Below, in pieces: positions 1 to 6,136 of a stretch of DNA of 28,973 bases. The position numbers and the translations under genes are program-made. The DNA is from a virus. The notes under the pieces were generated by a model. That model ran no database searches, was not told where the DNA came from, and worked only from the letters and a program-made list of their open reading frames with translations. The stretch spans positions 1-28,973 of IMG/VR virus record IMGVR_UViG_3300018084_000010. The stretch is one strand, 5' to 3'. Position 1 is the stretch's first letter; each line of letters starts with the position of its first letter.

Positions 1-304
1 ACCCCAGACGCTGCGAATGTGCGCTGCGCTACCTTACCACAAACCAGCAAGGTCGCGCTGTGGAATGGTATCGGCAATGCACGTAAAGAGCGCGCGAGCC
101 AGTCTGCATCCGGCTTACCATGTGTTGTGGCTTGCCCGACTAGTTCAGGACAGGCATTTACTACAAGCAAGTCGCGCAAGTCACAACCAGTCAGCCAATA
201 GAGACGCTTGCCAGAATGATTACGTGGATTGATGTAGAAATATTTTGGGGCCCGACCAATTGTTCCCCACATCGTGTCGAGCACGGCAACGAATTTTCTA
301 CTCA
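1..304 (-). CDS. Partial protein, possible uracil-DNA-glycosylase-fold
   Basis: An open frame starts at ATG 304-302 and runs without a stop off the left edge of the window (about 101 codons). The start overlaps the stop of the preceding gene (TAG at 300-298), as expected for coupled phage genes. Visible segments include LDTMWG near the N terminus, DLLVVNACPELV at about residues 46-57, and LLVCGKVAQRTF near the window edge. A hydrophobic strand followed by N-x-C-P, then a second strand ending in CGKVAQ, recalls the layout of uracil-DNA-glycosylase superfamily members, where the second strand is often followed by G-x-x-A. That match is weak and is my inference. If it is right, a base-recognising protein beside a thymine-modification locus would make sense. 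The C terminus is missing, so the family should be judged on the full gene. Confidence 0.55.
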
Positions 305-438
305 TAATTGTGTGCTGACTTCTCAGCCAACATATCGCGGCGACGTTTCAGCGATTCGAGAATGCGAATGCGCGTAGCGACAGGCAACTCCGCCAGTGCA
401 GCGCGGAGTTCATGATAGATGCGGCGGTCGGGTGTCAT
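298..438 (-). CDS. Small charged helical protein, unknown
   Basis: A 46-residue protein starting at ATG 438-436, one base after the stop (TAA at 442-440) of the upstream winged-helix gene. I prefer this start to an upstream ATG at 501, which would overlap most of the C terminus of the neighbour. The sequence is rich in Arg, Leu and Glu (motifs such as RRIYHELRAALAEL and RILESLKRRRDML) and should form one or two amphipathic helices. It has no recognisable catalytic motif. It sits between a wHTH protein and the possible UDG-like protein and is tightly coupled to both, so it may be a small regulator or partner, but its function is unknown. Confidence 0.6.
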   Translation of the reverse strand: MTPDRRIYHELRAALAELPVATRIRILESLKRRRDMLAEKSAHNYE

Positions 439-439
439 A

Positions 440-715
440 TTAGACGACCATGCTGCGGAGGAACACAATACCGTCGTCTGTAATGGACCAAACGTCCGCA
501 CGCGGCGCTATGTGCGTCACGTAACCACGTTTCTCGAGATACTGCAAGACAGCGTACACATTGTGTCGGTTACCGACGTATGTGCTGATACGTGTCTTTG
601 CGACAATTCCTTGCGTCGATAGATCTTCAGGATCGCTCGTTGTAATTTGCGAACCGTTCAACACGTAGAGCACATAGTACAGAGCGATATCGGCGGGAAC
701 GTGTGTGTTGCGCAT
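440..715 (-). CDS. Winged-helix DNA-binding protein (predicted)
   Basis: A 91-residue protein. ATG 715-713 is preceded on the minus strand by AGGAGA (728-723) at a good spacing, which decides the start over an out-of-frame ATG at 720. The layout fits a winged helix: an N-terminal helix (ALYYVLYVLNG, residues 11-21), a putative recognition region around residues 36-60, and a helix-plus-wing segment (VYAVLQYLEKRGYV then VWSITDDG, residues 53-82) typical of wHTH proteins where a helix leads into a beta wing. It is the first gene after the large non-coding region 716-1448, which carries palindromic operator-like modules, so it may bind there and control its own operon. No specific family can be named. 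Confidence 0.72.
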   Translation of the reverse strand: MRNTHVPADIALYYVLYVLNGSQITTSDPEDLSTQGIVAKTRISTYVGNRHNVYAVLQYLEKRGYVTHIAPRADVWSITDDGIVFLRSMVV

Positions 716-1186
716 GGCATGTCTCCTATAGTAGGGTAGGTTGATTTAGATTTCCTGCTTTTGCTTGTGGTCTGCATTCCCGTTTCACTAATCCGGTGCC
801 GACGTTTGGCTTGCGCTACTATCGGGTATTCCGGCTGTCTCCGGCTGAGCCCCTCGCCATTCCGATTCTCGTGCGGTACGATCAACACGTTGCGGAAACT
901 TTGCTGGCACCGAAGCGACCTGTCACGTTCGCTAGGATGGGGCACATGCGTTGCACAATACTAGCCGCTTCGAATACTCATTCCTGCGGCCTGACAAGGT
1001 TTAGCTTTTGCTTATTAGCCGTCGGGTGCCCCGTAGGGCGGCGACTGCGCTATTAGCATCCTTGTATTTGTCAAAAAGCTGTAGGGCGGAAAGGCTTGCT
1101 GTCGCGTGCGCCATGGCGCGGCCTGCCGTTTGGTACAACGCCTACACATATAAGGTAGTGCTTTGCAAGCGCCAGCGCAATAGGGC

Positions 1187-1211
1187 TAAGTTGTTGATTT
1201 ATAAGCACTTA
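1187..1211. promoter_or_regulatory. Operator-like palindromic module, left copy
   Basis: A 9-7-9 module. The right half-site AAGCACTTA (1203-1211) is exact; the left half-site TAAGTTGTT (1187-1195) differs at two positions from the perfect inverse. The spacer is GATTTAT, the reverse complement of the spacer in the right copy. Dyad symmetry of this size suits a dimeric HTH repressor; candidates are the neighbouring HTH proteins at 440-715 and 1449-1661. Confidence 0.45.
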
Positions 1212-1286
1212 CGGCAGGAGGCTAGGGCGGTCCTAGGCTGTCCCAGCTGCTTAAAATCGGGCGATTTTCGGCACTTTTCTCGGCCC

Positions 1287-1311
1287 TAAGTGCTTATAAA
1301 TCAAGCACTTA
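1287..1311. promoter_or_regulatory. Operator-like palindromic module, right copy
   Basis: A perfect 9-bp dyad: TAAGTGCTT (1287-1295), spacer ATAAATC (1296-1302), AAGCACTTA (1303-1311). It lies exactly 100 bp from the left module, in the inverted orientation. The A/T-rich spacer could also serve as a -10 element (TATAAA), so binding might occlude a promoter. Confidence 0.5.
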
Positions 1312-1448
1312 GCGCGTCTCGCTCGGGTGGCAGGTTGTAACGTGTTCGCCAGTTCGGGCCAGCTAGCGCCAGTTAGGGCCAACTGCTGACGCCCTGGTGA
1401 TCAGCGCAGCGAGCCTAGCCGGCCCAACGTGTTAATAGAACGCTACTG

Positions 1449-1661
1449 CTATCTATGGCGCTTGCTTGCCCGTGATTTCTCAGCTCGAACGCGCGATGAT
1501 TTCACAGTCAATTTGCGCTTGATCGGATCGTAATCCGACGGACCGAAACGTCCTTCGAGCATTTGATTACGTGCCTTTTGATATGGCAATTGCATGAACG
1601 ACGCGACACGCGGCGGATCCCACATCTCATCGATCTCTGTTGGCTTAGCTTTGGATTTCAT
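1449..1661 (-). CDS. Small HTH / excisionase-like DNA-binding protein
   Basis: A 70-residue basic protein whose ATG (1661-1659) lies 7 bp after the stop of the glycosyltransferase gene. Residues 13-40 (MWDPPRVASFMQLPYQKARNQ, split here from LEGRFG) follow the pattern of MerR/excisionase-type HTH domains: a helix with P-x-V-A, a second helix entering the groove, then a G-x-F/G turn. They are followed by R-x-LTVKSSRV, resembling the strand-helix that ends such domains. The C terminus is strongly basic (EKSRASKRHR). It is the last gene of the minus-strand operon and borders the non-coding region with palindromic modules. It may be a regulator or a DNA-architecture protein. Confidence 0.65.
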   Translation of the reverse strand: MKSKAKPTEIDEMWDPPRVASFMQLPYQKARNQMLEGRFGPSDYDPIKRKLTVKSSRVRAEKSRASKRHR

Positions 1662-1668
1662 GTCGATC

Positions 1669-2670
1669 TCAAAAGAAACGCTTCACGTATCGTGCGTGCA
1701 CCGACGCCACTCGGTCACTGAGTTCCTGCCGAAATGGACGCCACCATCGTTCACGTTGCTCACGAGCAATTTCCATCCGCTCGTTGCTGAGCGCATAGAT
1801 GTCATCCATCTTTCGGACGATAAAATCCTTTGGATCGAATCCGGCTTTCTTGAGCATTGTGCGTGAGTCTGGCTCGAAGACCATCGGTAGGCCAGCCGAC
1901 AACATTTCATAGAATCGATTGGCCGGTGAGTGAAATTGCTTATGCGATCGTGCGTCTTCGATATACAAGCCAAAGCCATAGCCGTTCAATTCTCGATAGA
2001 ATCGCTCGGAGATTTTCGGAATGAGCGTGATGTGCCTGTACCGTTGAAAATTGTGATCCGGTCGCGATGGACTATCTCGAATAGGCGATCCGCTACTCAC
2101 GACACGATTCATTTTGTTGAACTTCTTTTCGAAGAATCGATCGAACGACGGACCACGATACTTGCGGAACGATCCGTAATAAAACAGATCGACATCTTTC
2201 GGCTCTCGAATCGTGAGCGGTGTTTCGAGCGCCGACAGCATATTCCAGTTCACGAAGAAGTCGCCCTTGCCCTGAACGTTGTCGGTCACAGTCGTCCAGT
2301 AATCTGTATCTGGCTTGCCCTTCTTGCGTCGCCAGCGGAACGCGTAGCGAAATGATGACTCTGCATTGCCATCAGCCTTTGGCGCGGTGATCATGTAGTC
2401 GTTCTGAACCCAAACGATGCGTCTCGCGCGTCGAACTGCTTTCGCCATCGCATCGCGGATCGTGTCGCCAGTCAGTGCGAGGCCATTGATGAACAAGATA
2501 TCGTATTTCCGGTCTTCAATCTGTTCATCGTACATGAACTCTGCACCGAGCTGCTCAGCCAGCCAATATGCGATACGTGTTCCGCCGGACATCACTGTGT
2601 GAACTTTCTTTCCAGCCAAGAATGCTTTACTCGGCTTGACGAACGTGAACATTCCAAGGCGTAACTTCAT
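1669..2670 (-). CDS. GT-B-like glycosyltransferase of the base-modification cassette
   Basis: A 333-residue protein. The start ATG 2670-2668 overlaps the kinase stop in an ATGA (2670-2667); a longer frame from 2889 would merely overlap the kinase gene. The C-terminal half has the donor-site signature of GT-B enzymes as seen in phages: FYYGSFRKYRG at 163-173, then SPANRFYEMLSAGLPMVFEP at 248-267, followed by a conserved-looking helix region. The N-terminal half has alternating strand/helix segments (YDILFINGLAL, 56-66; RIVWVQNDYM, 84-93). I infer a nucleotide-sugar-dependent transferase. Its position, directly coupled to a 5-hmdU-kinase-like gene, suggests that the acceptor is a modified base in phage DNA, though another acceptor cannot be excluded. 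Confidence 0.75.
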   Translation of the reverse strand: MKLRLGMFTFVKPSKAFLAGKKVHTVMSGGTRIAYWLAEQLGAEFMYDEQIEDRKYDILFINGLALTGDTIRDAMAKAVRRARRIVWVQNDYMITAPKADGNAESSFRYAFRWRRKKGKPDTDYWTTVTDNVQGKGDFFVNWNMLSALETPLTIREPKDVDLFYYGSFRKYRGPSFDRFFEKKFNKMNRVVSSGSPIRDSPSRPDHNFQRYRHITLIPKISERFYRELNGYGFGLYIEDARSHKQFHSPANRFYEMLSAGLPMVFEPDSRTMLKKAGFDPKDFIVRKMDDIYALSNERMEIAREQRERWWRPFRQELSDRVASVHARYVKRFF

Positions 2671-3224
2671 GTATTCCTTAAGAGATTGGTGATGTATCGA
2701 ATCATCGGAACGGCGTCGTTGGTGCGATGACACGGCATTCCTCGTTCTTGTGCCTCGTCGAACATCGCGCGCGCACGACGCTGTTTCATTTCCATCGTTG
2801 TGAGACTCACTCGCGCGTTCCGATGATTCAATGATTGTCGCCACTTGATCCGTTCGACACAGATTTCCAGCGGGGGATCGATGAGACACAGATGCACATT
2901 TTCTCCAGCGTCGTGATATCCGAAGAATTTCTTTCCCGAGATCAAGACATTCTCCACGAGAATGTGCAGATCCGTGCGGATGAGCACGTCTTGAATCACA
3001 CGAAAGATATCGCTGTGCTTCATGCAGTCTGATCCGCCCATACTACGACCAGTAACGTATGGTCCAACGATGAAGACCGGATGGTGAACTTGTTTTAATG
3101 CAATCAACGTACTGCCATGATGCAGATCGATGGCGGATTTCGTTTGGAGCGTCGCTTGCTTGATGATTTCGCGCACGACGTACGACTTGCCAGAACCGTT
3201 CGTTCCACGAATGAGAATGATCAT
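2667..3224 (-). CDS. P-loop kinase resembling phage 5-hydroxymethyl-dU DNA kinase
   Basis: A 185-residue protein starting at ATG 3224-3222, which overlaps the upstream methyltransferase stop in an ATGA. The frame can be extended to 3290 but that extension lies inside the neighbour. A Walker A motif GTNGSGKS sits at residues 7-14, right after a hydrophobic strand (MIILIR). A segment GPYVTGRSMGGSD (55-67) and ILVENVLIS (88-96) match the substrate-loop and Walker-B-like regions I associate with the phage hmdU DNA kinases described for thymidine-hypermodifying phages. Those enzymes phosphorylate the 5-hydroxymethyl group of hmdU in DNA, activating it for later substitution. The helical partner family is encoded upstream at 4992-5852, which supports the call. 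A generic adenylate-kinase-like enzyme is the main alternative. Confidence 0.74.
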   Translation of the reverse strand: MIILIRGTNGSGKSYVVREIIKQATLQTKSAIDLHHGSTLIALKQVHHPVFIVGPYVTGRSMGGSDCMKHSDIFRVIQDVLIRTDLHILVENVLISGKKFFGYHDAGENVHLCLIDPPLEICVERIKWRQSLNHRNARVSLTTMEMKQRRARAMFDEAQERGMPCHRTNDAVPMIRYITNLLRNT

Positions 3225-3817
3225 TGCGGTTTCAGCAAGAGGATGAACCATCCTTGCGTGAACACTGGAATGGCTTTGGCGATTTTCCATCCATTCTTCT
3301 TGAGCAAACTGCGGAACTTACTTTCATCGTGCTCTGCTGTATTGCTCTTTGGAACATACTTTGGACCGAAACGAATCGTACAGATGATCGCCTTCTCAGA
3401 CACGGACATCAACTTTTTGACGACCTGTCGCATCGCCTCTTCATCAATCAGATCGAGAAAGCGAACGCACACTGAAACATCGACAGGCTCGGTCTTGAGC
3501 ATGCGGACATCTTTCACCTTGAGTGTAATACCTTTGCAATTCTTTACTCGCTTCGCTTTCTTCGCCGCTTGTGCCACCATCTCATCGGATACGTCTACGC
3601 CAATCACACGCTTGACATTCAATCGTTCGTACGCTGGAATATAGCGGCCAGTCCCGACAGGAACATCGAGCACAGACCGCGGTTTCAGCTTGGCGAGTAA
3701 ACGTTCAACTTCCTCGTTCTCAATCTTCCATCGACCTTGCGTGATCCGATTCGGTTCGTATGTCTCGGCCATGCGTCCGTGGTATTTCTTGCTCGTTGTT
3801 GTGATAGAGACGGTCAT
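3221..3817 (-). CDS. Class I SAM-dependent methyltransferase
   Basis: A 198-residue protein starting at ATG 3817-3815 in an ATGA overlap with the upstream DUF4406-like gene. The Rossmann SAM site is clear: motif I VLDVPVGTGRY (49-59), motif II GVDVSDEM (73-80), then a D-V-R after beta-3 and VSVCVRFLDLID (about 104-115) as the post-I region. An N-terminal helix segment (YHGRMAETYEPNR) is common in small-molecule methyltransferases. The C terminus is a lone strand pair (GWFILLLKPQ). There is no DNA target-recognition domain and no DPPY or PC motif, so methylation of a small molecule, a sugar or the modification group seems more likely than plain base methylation. It sits between the DUF4406-like and kinase genes, fully coupled to both. 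Confidence 0.8.
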   Translation of the reverse strand: MTVSITTTSKKYHGRMAETYEPNRITQGRWKIENEEVERLLAKLKPRSVLDVPVGTGRYIPAYERLNVKRVIGVDVSDEMVAQAAKKAKRVKNCKGITLKVKDVRMLKTEPVDVSVCVRFLDLIDEEAMRQVVKKLMSVSEKAIICTIRFGPKYVPKSNTAEHDESKFRSLLKKNGWKIAKAIPVFTQGWFILLLKPQ

Positions 3818-4302
3818 TGGCCCATGAGACGAGAGGGTGAATCATCGGTGAATGGATACTTGAATGACGGCGCACCCATGTCTTCTATTTCGAGTTGCGA
3901 GACGGGGAATTCGCGATAGCCAATATCGATGGTGACATGGCTTGGCCGTTCGATGACGAGTCCAGTTTGCCAATCGATGAATGCGAATCCGAGTGTGATG
4001 GCCACAGCTACCTCGGCGCGACATCCGAGTGCACGATCCCATCCCGGCATTAGTGCGATAGCATTGCATACACTCATCATCGTGATGATGTCCATACGCA
4101 AGCCAGGAAATGCCGGACGGAATCTCTTGTCGTTCTCTGGAGAGTATTCTGCACCGAGCGAATTTATGTTCACATCGATGGGACTGATTGCCTGATGACC
4201 AAGCGACCGTAGTCTCGCCGCGCATCCCTCAATCGCAGCGTATCCCTTGTCGGGAATTCCGGTGCGACGACCGCAGACATAGACAATAAGATTCTGATTC
4301 AT
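3814..4302 (-). CDS. DUF4406 / nucleoside 2-deoxyribosyltransferase-like protein
   Basis: A 162-residue protein. I chose ATG 4302-4300, four bases after the upstream stop, because the conserved fold starts immediately (LIVYVCGRRTGIPD, 5-18). Other DUF4406 hallmarks follow: ARLRSLGHQAISP (28-40), then R-x-D-I at about 70, and IALMPGWDRALGCRAEVAVA (82-101), the loop where the family binds nucleotide-like ligands. DUF4406 proteins are related to nucleoside deoxyribosyltransferases and are common in phages with altered nucleotide pools. A C-terminal extension of roughly 45 residues beyond the usual domain is present. In this operon it may process or salvage a deoxynucleotide, or bind the modified nucleoside. 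The exact reaction is unknown. Confidence 0.75.
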   Translation of the reverse strand: MNQNLIVYVCGRRTGIPDKGYAAIEGCAARLRSLGHQAISPIDVNINSLGAEYSPENDKRFRPAFPGLRMDIITMMSVCNAIALMPGWDRALGCRAEVAVAITLGFAFIDWQTGLVIERPSHVTIDIGYREFPVSQLEIEDMGAPSFKYPFTDDSPSRLMGQ

Positions 4303-4306
4303 GATA

Positions 4307-4990
4307 TCAGACCGGACCAGAGCGTGCGAGCAGTGTCCTGCGATTCCATTCTGCATTCACGAGCGCGAGATAGCGCCGAAGGTCTTGAACATCATCAACA
4401 CGATCTGGTCGAGCGAGCAGCATGTCGACAGGATCGTTATTAAATTCGATGACCATTGGCGAGAAACGATCCCACTTGCGCGCGAGCATCATAAATGCGC
4501 CGACACCACCACGCTTGAGCCATGATGCATGGTACTCTTGATCACGCCTTAGAATGAAGGTGTAGTCCCTTTCCATGATCGTTGGAATTTCGCTAATGTA
4601 ACTTTTCGGCATGGGCGACATGCCTGAATGCTGAGTGATGTATCTGACACGTGCTTCGATGCGCGCAAGATTGTGACGAAGTCTGCGTACATCGTCGATA
4701 ATAATCTCACCGAATTCTTTGAGTGCAGCAAAGATATCGTAGTGATATCCTTCTGTCCGGCCTTCAATACTGTTCCACAGAATTGTCATCACGTGAAAGA
4801 TATCTGGCGCGATCTGTGGCTCTCCTTGCACAGACATTATCGCGACACTATCTGAACGGATTACTTCAGAGAGAAAATTCAGGTGGAGAAATGGCGTCTT
4901 GAATTGGTCTGGCGGCGTGTCGAGTGTGATCGCACCGTACTCTTTAATCCGTCGGCGTTGATCTGCCGAATAGTTTTTCTGATCAGGCAT
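4307..4990 (-). CDS. Unknown protein of the base-modification cassette
   Basis: A 227-residue protein whose ATG (4990-4988) is one base after the stop of the aGPT-Pplase-like gene. GGAGG lies five bases upstream, inside the end of that gene, so translation should be well coupled. I do not recognise a family. It looks mainly helical and has conserved-looking aromatic/acidic stretches: PDQFKTPFLHLNFLSEVIRS (27-46), TILWNSIEGRTEGYHYDIF (69-87), a charged helix IIIDDVRRLRHNLARIEARV, and ASWLKRGGVGAFMMLARKWD (about 154-173). It has no P-loop, no Cys pairs and no signal peptide. Its place between two genes typical of thymidine hypermodification makes it the best candidate here for an uncharacterised pathway component. 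Confidence 0.8.
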   Translation of the reverse strand: MPDQKNYSADQRRRIKEYGAITLDTPPDQFKTPFLHLNFLSEVIRSDSVAIMSVQGEPQIAPDIFHVMTILWNSIEGRTEGYHYDIFAALKEFGEIIIDDVRRLRHNLARIEARVRYITQHSGMSPMPKSYISEIPTIMERDYTFILRRDQEYHASWLKRGGVGAFMMLARKWDRFSPMVIEFNNDPVDMLLARPDRVDDVQDLRRYLALVNAEWNRRTLLARSGPV

Positions 4991-4991
4991 C

Positions 4992-5852
4992 TTAGCCTCC
5001 GTATGGGATGAATTTTGCCTTCGGCCGACCAGTTCCTGCTCCAGTTCGACTGTACTTCGAGAACTCGCAGAGGCAATTTTGTAGATCTTGCGCGTGCAAA
5101 CGCGGAAATCTCCAGCGCGCGATGTACGGATTCACGAGCGCATGCAACTCCGATAGCGCTTCACGCCATTCATGTTCTCGCCATTTTGTTGATGGGCTAA
5201 TGCCAGTGACATACGACATCCCTTTACGACTACCGGGACCAGATGATGCGAATGTCCAGAAGTCTTTCGCATTCTTGAGTGGTTGAACATATTTCATATC
5301 AGCCACAATCTGCGCAGCCATGAACGAACCCATCCCATCAAACTTCATCAACATACGATGGTAATTGGCCAGTGACTCATGACGGACCGGACAAAGCATT
5401 GCTCTGTTTTCCCACATCGGATCGAGTACGTAGTCTGCGAGATACTCGGACTTGTCCATCGCCCGTCCACCGGTCGACACGATGTACGCGCCACCGAATC
5501 GCTTGAGCCCTTCGGCCTTACGACGTGCCATGACTTTCAGAAACTGCGCGCGGTTCCATCGGCCAGGAAGCGATAGCTCTGCGAGCGTGTCAGTATTGTT
5601 GACCAGACGCGCAACGACCATCGCAAACCAAAGATGCTTCTCATTTTTGTACGGAGTCCGCCAATGCGCGTTGATCCATAGAGTCACGCGATCGAGTTCG
5701 CGATAGACGTTGGTGAATTTATACACCAACAAGATCGGATCTTTCGTCCATGGCGGACCATCTTGCTTGAGATGAAATCTGCGCTTCCAAATATGATGGC
5801 GTTCTCGAATGAAGTAGAGCAACTGCTCCAGCTTCGGGAATCCATAAATCAT
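4992..5852 (-). CDS. aGPT-Pplase / 5-hmdU kinase-helical superfamily protein
   Basis: A 286-residue protein with ATG at 5852-5850 and GGAG seven bases upstream. Several segments match what I recall of the phage helical family named alpha-glutamyl/putrescinyl-thymine pyrophosphorylase (aGPT-Pplase) and its relative, the helical domain of 5-hmdU DNA kinases: FIRERHHIWKRR (14-25), GPPWTKDPILLVYKFTNVYR (32-51) followed by ELDRVT, GAYIVSTGG (121-129), an HhH-like KFDGMGSFMAAQIVADM (170-186), FASSGPGSRKGM (201-212), and LCEFSKYSR near 261-269 with GRPKAKF. Members occur in phages with hypermodified thymine and have been implicated in attaching amino acids or polyamines to activated hmdU. Which subfamily this is cannot be settled by eye. 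It heads the cassette that includes the kinase. Confidence 0.78.
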   Translation of the reverse strand: MIYGFPKLEQLLYFIRERHHIWKRRFHLKQDGPPWTKDPILLVYKFTNVYRELDRVTLWINAHWRTPYKNEKHLWFAMVVARLVNNTDTLAELSLPGRWNRAQFLKVMARRKAEGLKRFGGAYIVSTGGRAMDKSEYLADYVLDPMWENRAMLCPVRHESLANYHRMLMKFDGMGSFMAAQIVADMKYVQPLKNAKDFWTFASSGPGSRKGMSYVTGISPSTKWREHEWREALSELHALVNPYIARWRFPRLHAQDLQNCLCEFSKYSRTGAGTGRPKAKFIPYGG

Positions 5853-5876
5853 GCACTTGCTCCGAGGGAAATGAGA

Positions 5877-5911
5877 TCACTGGATGGACCCCTGTGAAAT
5901 CCATCCAGTGA
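5877..5911 (-). terminator. 11-bp perfect intergenic hairpin
   Basis: Arms TCACTGGATGG (5877-5887) and CCATCCAGTGA (5901-5911) pair perfectly around a 13-nt loop, in the 69-bp gap between the KGG-repeat gene and the modification cassette. On the minus strand it starts 10 bases after the stop codon. No clear U-tract follows, so it is more likely an attenuator or RNA-processing site than a full intrinsic terminator. Confidence 0.5.
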
Positions 5912-5921
5912 CAGGACTCAT

Positions 5922-6134
5922 CTACTTCTTACCGCGCGTTGCTCCACCTGCACGACCAATCTTTTGCATGTGCGCGCGATCTTTCGAGACGGACTGTCCG
6001 CCTTTCTTTCCAGCGGCGCTCGCTGTATCCTTTGTCCACTTGTGCGCGACGCCTTTCTTATGTGCCGCTTGTCCGCCGAGTCTCGCAACTTCGCGATGAC
6101 GTTCCGGCGTCATATCGCCAAACCCCTTCGGCAT
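5922..6134 (-). CDS. KGG-repeat (stress-protein-like) small protein
   Basis: A 70-residue, Gly/Lys/Ala-rich protein starting at ATG 6134-6132, two bases after the upstream stop, with GAAAGG as ribosome-binding site. It carries repeats of the kind found in bacterial YciG/GsiB/con-10-like hydrophilic stress proteins: VARLGGQAAHKKG (16-28), ASAAGKKGGQSVSKD (38-52) and MQKIGRAGGATRGKK (56-70). Such repeats are predicted to be disordered and strongly basic here, which would suit nucleic-acid binding or DNA condensation. Its role in the phage is unknown. It is the last gene before the 5877-5911 hairpin. Confidence 0.8.
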   Translation of the reverse strand: MPKGFGDMTPERHREVARLGGQAAHKKGVAHKWTKDTASAAGKKGGQSVSKDRAHMQKIGRAGGATRGKK

Positions 6135-6136
6135 GA

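Larger units (their letters stand above)
1185..1313. repeat. 27-bp inverted repeat, 75-bp spacer
   Basis: The arms 1185-1211 and 1287-1313 are inverted copies, matching at 25 of 27 positions with a perfect 18-bp core (1194-1211 against 1287-1304). The 75-bp spacer holds its own small hairpin at 1253-1268. The whole unit could fold as one long stem-loop, be two operators facing each other, or be a small MITE-like element. No target-site duplication is obvious at the edges. Confidence 0.85.
716..1448. other. Large non-coding region with repeats and operator-like palindromes
   Basis: A stretch of 733 bp between two minus-strand gene groups. Short open frames on both strands lack ribosome-binding sites and protein-like composition, so I treat it as non-coding. 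It contains a long inverted repeat (1185-1313), three copies of TAGGGCGG (1034-1041, 1082-1089, 1223-1230), a perfect 12-bp palindrome GCGCCATGGCGC (1108-1119), a short hairpin AAAATC-GGGC-GATTTT (1253-1268), and a 15-bp direct repeat with one mismatch and a 20-bp period (1347-1361 and 1367-1381). It must hold the end of the 11271-1449 transcript and the promoter for the 715-1 operon. A replication origin or repressor-controlled switch are both possible; nothing seen decides between them. Confidence 0.7.

Noticed and set aside
715-740. Sequence TACTATAGGAGA upstream of the gene at 715 resembles the end of a T7-type promoter
   Set aside because: Only the part around the start point matches; the upstream specificity bases differ, similar copies were not seen upstream of the first genes of the other operons, and no phage RNA polymerase is visible. 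AGGAG is better explained as the ribosome-binding site.
960-1000. GCTTCGAATACTC looked like a tRNA T-loop
   Set aside because: No paired T-stem, no acceptor or anticodon arms around it. No tRNA is seen in either long intergenic region.
1185-1313. Insertion sequence or MITE interpretation of the inverted repeat
   Set aside because: No transposase, no target-site duplication seen; the internal 9-7-9 dyads fit regulatory sites better, though a MITE is not fully excluded.
2670-2889. N-terminal extension of the glycosyltransferase frame to 2889
   Set aside because: The extension lies entirely inside the kinase gene and is Arg/Ser-rich; the ATGA overlap at 2670-2667 gives the natural start. The same reasoning was used for frames extending upstream of 3224, 4302, 7490, 10421, 10723, 20100, 20470 and 23970.
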